DNA of 62,387 bases from JAAYEA01 sp012689325 (GTDB lineage: Bacteria > Chloroflexota > Anaerolineae > JAAYEA01): contig DAITVZ010000020.1 in the NCBI GenBank assembly GCA_036841525.1, positions 1 to 62,387 of the forward strand, in the 5' to 3' direction. Below, one piece after another: positions 57,872-62,387 of this stretch. Each line of letters starts with the position of its first letter. The first letter of the stretch is position 1. Under the pieces are notes generated by a model. The model was not told the DNA's origin. It made no database searches and worked only from the letters and a program-made list of their open reading frames with translations. Made by a program: the position numbers and the translations under genes.

Positions 57872-59431
57872 TTGAGAGAGTCGGGCGGGGTGCGGCTGCG
57901 GCGCGGGATGCTCCTGGCGCTGGTGTTCGCCTGCGGCATGACCGGCATGGCGGTGGAGATGGCCGGGTCGCGCCTGCTGGCGCCCTATTTCGGCAACTCG
58001 CTCATCGTCTGGGCCAACCTCATCGGCCTGATCATGGTCTACCTGACCGTCGGCTATTACCTGGGCGGCTGGCTGGCCGACCGCCACCCCACGCCCATCG
58101 TGCTCTTGCGCCTCACCTCGGCGGCGGCGCTGTGCATCGCGCTGATCCCCCTGGCGGCCCGGCCGGTGCTGGGCTTTGCCGCCGCCGGGTTCACCTCGCT
58201 GCGCTGGGGGCTGGTGGCCAGCTCGTTCATTGGCGTGGTGGCGCTCTTTGCCGCGCCGATGGTGCTACTGGGGTGCGTCTCGCCCTTTGCCATCCGGCTG
58301 GACGTGCGAGGGATGCACGCCGCGGGGCGGGTGGCCGGGGGCATCTATGGCCTCTCCACCCTGGGGAGCATCGTAGGGACCTTCCTGCCGGTCTTTTTTC
58401 TCATCCCCGCCATCGGCACGCGCAGCACCTTTGGGCTGCTGGCGACCCTGCTGGCGGCGCTCTCTTGCCTGGGGCTGTGGAGCGCGCTGGGGCGGCGCGC
58501 CTGGCCGTACCTCCTGGTGCCGCTGGCGGCGCTGGCCTTGTGGTGGGCGGCGGCGCCGGGGCGGATCAAGCCGGGCGCAGGGCTGGTCTACGAGGCCGAG
58601 TCCATGTATAACTATATCCAGGTGACCCGCGAGGGGGAGACCTATTTCCTCAAGCTGAACGAGGGCGAGGGGAACCAGTCCGTGTATATCCCCGGGCAGG
58701 TGCTGGTGAACCGGGTGTTCGACTATTTCCTGGCCGCGCCGCTTTTCCGGACCTCTGATGCCCCGCTGGAGCGTATCTGCATCATCGGGCTGGCCGGGGG
58801 GACCATCGCCCGGCAATACACCGCCGCCTATGGCCCGCTGCCCATCGACGGGGTGGAGATCGACCCCGAGATCGCGGAGGTGGGGCGGCGGTATTTCGAC
58901 ATGACCCAGCCCAACCTGGCGGTCCATGCGCTGGACGGGCGGCAGTTTCTGCAGCTCACGGAGCGGCGCTACGACGTGATCGTGGTGGATGCCTACGTGC
59001 CGCCCTACATCCCCTTTCACTTGGCCACCGCCGAGTTTTTCGCCGAGGCCGCGGGGCGGCTGAGCGAGGGCGGCGTGGTGGCGGTGAACGTGGGCCGCAC
59101 GGCGACGGATCGCGCGCTGGTGGAGGCCATCGCCAACACCATGGCCGCGGCCTATCCGGCGGTGTTCGTGGTGGAGGCGCGGGAGAGCTATAACAGCATG
59201 GTCGTGGGGGCGTCGGCGCCGATGACGCTGGAAGAGGTCGCGGCCAGGCTGGCTGCGGCAAGGATCGCCGGAGCGCAATCGGCGGCCGAGCCGCTGCTGG
59301 CCAACGTGGCCCAACGCATGGAAGGCCGGCTGGCGGCCCACGTCGCGACGGGCGAGGCGCTCCGCGATGACCGCGCGCCGGTGGAGCAGATCGTGCATGG
59401 GATGATCTGGCGCGTGGCGCTAGGTGGTTAG
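57872..59431 (+). CDS. Membrane-fused spermidine synthase-like protein
   Basis: The 519-residue protein joins about seven membrane helices (AGSRLLAPYFGNSLIVWANL is the typical first segment) to a spermidine-synthase-like Rossmann domain. The latter has ICIIGLAGGTIARQY (SAM site), IDGVEIDPEIAEVG and YDVIVVDAY. Fused forms are widespread, and many lack proven aminopropyltransferase activity. TTG start is assumed after a GGGGGG run; GTG at 57890 or ATG at 57908 are alternatives. Third gene of the dockerin protein operon. Confidence 0.87.
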   Translation: MRESGGVRLRRGMLLALVFACGMTGMAVEMAGSRLLAPYFGNSLIVWANLIGLIMVYLTVGYYLGGWLADRHPTPIVLLRLTSAAALCIALIPLAARPVLGFAAAGFTSLRWGLVASSFIGVVALFAAPMVLLGCVSPFAIRLDVRGMHAAGRVAGGIYGLSTLGSIVGTFLPVFFLIPAIGTRSTFGLLATLLAALSCLGLWSALGRRAWPYLLVPLAALALWWAAAPGRIKPGAGLVYEAESMYNYIQVTREGETYFLKLNEGEGNQSVYIPGQVLVNRVFDYFLAAPLFRTSDAPLERICIIGLAGGTIARQYTAAYGPLPIDGVEIDPEIAEVGRRYFDMTQPNLAVHALDGRQFLQLTERRYDVIVVDAYVPPYIPFHLATAEFFAEAAGRLSEGGVVAVNVGRTATDRALVEAIANTMAAAYPAVFVVEARESYNSMVVGASAPMTLEEVAARLAAARIAGAQSAAEPLLANVAQRMEGRLAAHVATGEALRDDRAPVEQIVHGMIWRVALGG

Positions 59432-59437
59432 GAGAAC

Positions 59438-59467
59438 GGGACGCAGATTTCCGCAGATTCACGCGGA
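59438..59467. repeat. Dispersed repeat (GACGCAGATTTCCGCAGATT type)
   Basis: The short purine/pyrimidine-alternating motif ACGCAGATTTCCGCAGATTC followed by ACGCGGATTCC sits between the spermidine-synthase-like and DUF4380-like genes. The same GACGCAGAT core is found in the inverted repeat at 37326-37384. Confidence 0.65.
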
Positions 59468-59533
59468 TTCCGGAGCGATTCCTCCGGTCCGCTCGATCTC
59501 GCCAATCTGCGGGTCAATTCCAAAGGAGGCAAG

Positions 59534-60412
59534 ATGATCAAGATCGCCAAGACCGCATTCATGGGCTGGAAGAACGCTTATAGGCTGACGCTGGGAGAGG
59601 CCGAGATGGTGGTGGTGGCCGAGGTGGGGCCGCGCATCCTCTCGCTGAGCGCGGGGGGCGGGCCCAACCTGCTCTACGTGGATGCCGCCACGGCGGGGAA
59701 GGGCCAGGGCGACGCCGACTGGCACATCTATGGCGGGCACCGCATCTGGTCGTCGCCGGAGGGGGAAGCGGCCTACGCGCCGGATAACGCTCCCTGCGAG
59801 GCCAAGGTCGCCGGCGGCAAGCTGACGCTGGAGACGCCCGTCAACGCGCAGACCAAGCTGCGCAAGCGCCTGACCATCAGCGCCGAGGGGGAGCGCTTCG
59901 TGGTGGAGAGCGCGCTGATCAACGCCTCGCCGTTCGTCTTTGGCGGGACGATCTGGGCGCTGACCTGCGTCGTGCCGCAGGGGACCATCGCGCTGCCCTG
60001 GGGCAGCGGCGGCACCTGGGACGTGAAGCGAATCCAGTGGTGGCAAGGCTGGGCGGGGCACAGCTCGGACGTGCGGAGCAAGCAATACCTGCCGGGGCCC
60101 GACCTCTTCCAGATTCGGCCCACCGGCGAGGAGGGCAAGATCGGCACGCACACGCCGGAGGGGTGGCTGGCGCTCTGCCGGAAGGACGCCACCTTTATCA
60201 AGTCGTTCGCGCCGGACATGCACGCCGCCTATCCTGACGGCGGCTGCTCCGTGGAGGTCTATACCTGCGCCAGCTTTATCGAGATGGAGACGCTGGGGCC
60301 GGTGATGGTGCTGGCGCCGGGGCAAGTGGTCGCCCAGCGCGAGGTCTGGACGGTGACGAGCCAGGCCGTGGACCCGGAGGATGGCGCGGCGCTGCGCGCG
60401 CTCAAGGGGTAA
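59534..60412 (+). CDS. DUF4380-like protein (mutarotase-type beta fold)
   Basis: The 292-residue protein is all-beta and resembles DUF4380 proteins, which look like galactose-mutarotase superfamily members. Conserved features are VVAEVGPRILSLSAGGGPNLLY, YGGHRIWSSPEGEAAYAPDN and a late GCSVEVYTCASFIEMETL with an acidic pair. It may bind or epimerise sugars; no function is proven. AAGGAGG lies four bases before the ATG. No signal peptide. Confidence 0.82.
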   Translation: MIKIAKTAFMGWKNAYRLTLGEAEMVVVAEVGPRILSLSAGGGPNLLYVDAATAGKGQGDADWHIYGGHRIWSSPEGEAAYAPDNAPCEAKVAGGKLTLETPVNAQTKLRKRLTISAEGERFVVESALINASPFVFGGTIWALTCVVPQGTIALPWGSGGTWDVKRIQWWQGWAGHSSDVRSKQYLPGPDLFQIRPTGEEGKIGTHTPEGWLALCRKDATFIKSFAPDMHAAYPDGGCSVEVYTCASFIEMETLGPVMVLAPGQVVAQREVWTVTSQAVDPEDGAALRALKG

Positions 60413-60433
60413 GGGGACGCGGGAAGCACAAAA

Positions 60434-60459
60434 AGCCGCCCAAGGAGACTTGGGCGGCT
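60434..60459 (-). terminator. Terminator of infA
   Basis: AGCCGCCCAA and TTGGGCGGCT are perfect 10-bp arms around a six-base loop; on the minus strand the stem is followed by TTTT. It also lies 20 bases beyond the plus-strand gene stop. Confidence 0.88.
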
Positions 60460-60484
60460 GCTTGGTCTGGCTCGGCGACCGGCG

Positions 60485-60748
60485 TCAGGACTGGGACATG
60501 GCTCCCGCTGGCACCGGGCTCTTGTAGCGGAAAACGATGCGCCCGCGGTTCAGGTCGTAGGGGGACAGCTCGAGCCGCACCCGATCGCCCAACAACACGC
60601 GGATATAGTTCTTGCGCATCTTGCCGCTGAGGTAGGCCAACAGCTCGTGGCCGTTGTCCAGCCGCACCCGGAACATGGTGGCCGGCAGCGCCTCGGTGAT
60701 GACGCCGTCGACCTCGATTTTTTCTTGGCTTTCTTTCAGATTACGCAT
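60485..60748 (-). CDS. infA: Translation initiation factor IF-1
   Basis: IF-1 binds the ribosomal A site during initiation. The 87-residue protein has the S1-like OB fold: EVDGVITEALPATMFRVRL, LLAYLSGKMRKNYIRVLLGD and LSPYDLNRGRIVFRY. It is 15 residues longer than the usual 72, with a short charged N-terminus (MRNLKESQEK) and a C-terminal tail after FRYK. AAGG lies eight bases before the ATG. It has its own promoter and terminator and is separate from the ribosomal protein operon where infA often lies. Confidence 0.95.
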   Translation of the reverse strand: MRNLKESQEKIEVDGVITEALPATMFRVRLDNGHELLAYLSGKMRKNYIRVLLGDRVRLELSPYDLNRGRIVFRYKSPVPAGAMSQS

Positions 60749-60787
60749 TATCCCTGCCTTGCTTACACTGGTGAAACGACACAACTC

Positions 60788-60815
60788 ATTATAGCCAAAA
60801 AGCCGGATATGTCAA
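60788..60815 (-). promoter_or_regulatory. Promoter of infA
   Basis: Minus strand TTGACA (60810-60815) and TATAAT (60788-60793), spacer 16 bases, 40 bases before the ATG. Both hexamers are exact. Confidence 0.87.
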
Positions 60816-60831
60816 GCCTTTTGGGCAAGAA

Positions 60832-60862
60832 AATGCCCGGCGCCGCGCAGGCGCCGGGCATT
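60832..60862 (-). terminator. Terminator of the DegT-family gene
   Basis: Perfect 13-bp stem AATGCCCGGCGCC/GGCGCCGGGCATT with a five-base loop, followed on the minus strand by TTCTTG. It separates this gene from the infA promoter. Confidence 0.88.
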
Positions 60863-60867
60863 CGTGA

Positions 60868-62202
60868 TTACGCGCCGCGACGCTGGCTCAGGAACCAGTT
60901 GCCGCCGCCGGGCGGGTTGCCGGGATCGTCGGCGAGCAGCTCTTTATAGTTTTCGGCCACCTTGCGATAGCCCTGGGCATACTCGGCGATGATCTCCGGC
61001 CAGTAGTGCTTGAACCAGGGGATGCGGTAGACGCGCGCCTGGATGCCCTCGGCCACGGGCAGGCTGCCGACGGGCTGGCGGACGTCGACGCCCGCCGGCG
61101 AGTTGGCGATGCGGGTGGGCAGGCCGTCCCTGTACACGTCCAGGGTGTTAAAGAGCGGGTGCAGGTGCAGCGCCTTGTTGCAGCCGGGCCCGGTGGGCAC
61201 GCCCTCCGCCGCCACGGCCTCGCAAAAGCGGGTCACCGAGAGGCCGCCGAGCTCCTCGGGGACATAGAGCCCCGCCGCGGCGTACCAGCCGCCCATGGTG
61301 AGGCCGGAGCCCTTGGGCGGGCGGTGGGTGCGGATGCCCGGCACGCCCTCCAGGAGATCCCAGAAGTAGTTCATGGCCTTGTCGATCTCGGCCATTTCGG
61401 CGGGGTACTTGAGGAGCTGGACCCGAGCCATGGCCGAGGAGAGCTGGTGCATGCGGTCCTTGTAGCCGCCCCAGGGCAGCCCGGCGCCAGCCACCAGGTC
61501 GGGAAGGGTCAGGTCGCCGTGGCGCTCATAGTGGCCAAAGGCGATGGCGCGCTCATAGACGCGCTGGTCGTTGGTGATCATGATGCCGCCCTCGCCGGTG
61601 GCCAGCGACTTGCCGGTCATCAGCGAAAAGCCCGCGGCGGCGCCGATGGTCCCCACCAGCTTGCCCTTGTAGAGCCCACCGTGGGCGTGGGAGGGGTCCT
61701 CGATCACGGGGATGCCGTGCTTGTTGGCGATGGCCATGATGGTGTCCATCTCGGCGGGGTGGCCCATATAGTGGACGACGATGATGGCCTTGGTGCGCGA
61801 GGTGATGCGGTGCTCGATGTCCGCCGGGTCGATGCACAGGGTCACCGGGTCGATATCGGCAAAGACCACCGTGCCGCCCAGGGAATAGACGGGGAGGCAG
61901 GAGGCCCAATAGGTGATGCTGGGGCAGATCACCTCGTCGCCCTTGCCGATGCCCAGGCCGAACATGGCCGATTGCAGCGAGGCGGTGCCGGTGTTGTGGC
62001 CCAGGGCGTACTTGACGCCGTGGAAATCGGCGAACTCGCGCTCGAACATCTTGGTCACGTCCGTGCCGGACATTTTGCCGGCGCGCAGGACCTCGAGCAC
62101 CGCCGCCTCGACCTCGGGGGTCACCAGCGGCCAATCAAAGATGCCGGCAGGGTCCTTCTGAACCGCCTTGGGCCCGCCGCGAAGTGCCAGTTTGCTTGTC
62201 AT
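60868..62202 (-). CDS. DegT/DnrJ/EryC1/StrS-family PLP aminotransferase
   Basis: The 444-residue protein is a PLP-dependent sugar aminotransferase family member. It has GHNTGTASLQSAMFGLGIG and DEVICPSITYWAS near the cofactor phosphate, EDPSHAHGG with the pyridine-nitrogen Asp, and SLMTGKSLATGEGG with the Schiff-base Lys. Such enzymes aminate keto sugars for surface polysaccharides or antibiotics, or dehydrate deoxysugars. GAGGAG lies eight bases before the ATG. It is monocistronic, ending at its own terminator. Substrate unknown. Confidence 0.92.
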   Translation of the reverse strand: MTSKLALRGGPKAVQKDPAGIFDWPLVTPEVEAAVLEVLRAGKMSGTDVTKMFEREFADFHGVKYALGHNTGTASLQSAMFGLGIGKGDEVICPSITYWASCLPVYSLGGTVVFADIDPVTLCIDPADIEHRITSRTKAIIVVHYMGHPAEMDTIMAIANKHGIPVIEDPSHAHGGLYKGKLVGTIGAAAGFSLMTGKSLATGEGGIMITNDQRVYERAIAFGHYERHGDLTLPDLVAGAGLPWGGYKDRMHQLSSAMARVQLLKYPAEMAEIDKAMNYFWDLLEGVPGIRTHRPPKGSGLTMGGWYAAAGLYVPEELGGLSVTRFCEAVAAEGVPTGPGCNKALHLHPLFNTLDVYRDGLPTRIANSPAGVDVRQPVGSLPVAEGIQARVYRIPWFKHYWPEIIAEYAQGYRKVAENYKELLADDPGNPPGGGNWFLSQRRGA

Positions 62203-62248
62203 GACTCGCTCTCCTCTTTTGATAGGGGTTATCTACACAGGACGTAAT

Positions 62249-62306
62249 CCACCGCAGAGACAGAACCAATAGGAGCCTCTGCGGCCTCCGCGTCTCGGCG
62301 GTGAGT
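62249..62306. repeat. Dispersed repeat copies near the window end
   Basis: CCACCGCAGAGAC and, 12 bases on, GCCTCTGCGGCCTCCGCG with TCTCGGCGGTGAG form facing copies of the same short family as the copy at 21839-21868 (CAGAG...CTCTG arms with CCACCG/CGGTGG ends). Confidence 0.6.
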
Positions 62307-62311
62307 TCCTA

Positions 62312-62387
62312 GACCAGGTTCCAGAAGCCGACGGCTTCAAGGTCGGCGACAAGGTCTGTGCGCTGCTGCCGGGCGGCGGCTACGCGG
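62312..62387 (+). pseudogene. Fragment of a zinc-type alcohol dehydrogenase/quinone oxidoreductase, cut by the window end
   Basis: The last 75 bases read in one frame as ...PEADGFKVGDKVCALLPGG... then GYA, a segment characteristic of MDR quinone oxidoreductases (GFKxGDRVCALLxGGGYAEY). It is internal to that protein: the first 70 or so residues should precede it, but upstream lies repeat DNA and no start. The gene may be 5'-truncated by the repeat, or the remainder lies to the right. Confidence 0.5.

Noticed and set aside
1..62387. Prophage, insertion sequence or secondary-metabolite cluster
   Set aside because: No transposase, integrase, terminase, capsid, NRPS or PKS sequence was seen on either strand.

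Overview
The window is a very G+C-rich bacterial chromosome segment with a complete-looking, mixed-strand gene layout. I infer a Chloroflexota (Anaerolineae-like) organism from its secreted proteins with Thr-Pro linkers and dockerin-type modules, its large set of cytoplasmic-type glycoside hydrolases, the several URO-D-like proteins and sugar-isomerase-like TIM barrels, and its small intergenic palindromes. This taxonomic call is inference; no rRNA is present. Housekeeping genes (tRNA-Val, pfkA-like, prfB with an intact programmed frameshift, ftsY, infA, a cold-shock gene) show ordinary chromosome rather than phage or plasmid. Sigma70-type promoters close to TTGACA-17-TATAAT recur.

Layout. 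1-5.0 kb (+): tRNA-Val behind a perfect-consensus promoter, two conserved-looking hypothetical genes, and a Tat-exported multicopper oxidase ending at a bidirectional terminator. 5.1-13.8 kb (-): a tightly packed run of a sugar-isomerase-like TIM barrel, GH2, APH-like kinase, URO-D-like protein, sulfatase, unknown protein, GNAT, AAC(3)-like acetyltransferase and VanZ-like protein. 13.9-17.6 kb (-): a secreted Gly-rich plus plant-type leucine-rich-repeat protein with its own distal promoter. 17.7-26.4 kb (-): a four-gene operon GH42-GH95-GH127-GH92 with recognisable promoter and terminator; none of the enzymes has a signal peptide, so it should act on imported galactosyl, fucosyl, arabinosyl and mannosyl oligosaccharides. 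26.6-31.5 kb: a cassette of gluzincin metalloprotease, MBL-fold hydrolase and astacin-like protease, driven divergently from an unknown 243-residue protein by back-to-back promoters.

31.6-40.7 kb: cold-shock gene, methyltransferase, two small membrane proteins, two URO-D-like genes, phosphofructokinase, flavin amine oxidase, Gfo/Idh/MocA dehydrogenase, a small SET-domain protein and a frameshifted remnant. 40.9-50 kb: mannonate dehydratase-like protein, AlkP-superfamily phosphodiesterase coupled to an O-antigen ligase/TPR protein, prfB-ftsY, and nagA with a second TIM barrel isomerase. 50-57 kb: a divergent pair of large secreted proteins, one with two cohesin-like modules plus a dockerin-like module and a degenerate C39-like peptidase domain, the other with PPC domains, Thr-Pro linkers and a C-terminal dockerin. 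57-62.4 kb: PIG-L deacetylase, fused membrane spermidine-synthase-like protein, DUF4380-like protein, infA, a DegT/DnrJ aminotransferase, and the start of a truncated quinone-oxidoreductase fragment next to a dispersed repeat.

The most interesting candidates are the cohesin/dockerin surface pair, the protease-MBL-protease cassette with its divergent partner, the LRR/Gly-rich hybrid, and several small palindromic or tandem repeats that have expanded in frame inside genes. Many long open frames antisense to real genes are artefacts of high G+C and were left out.
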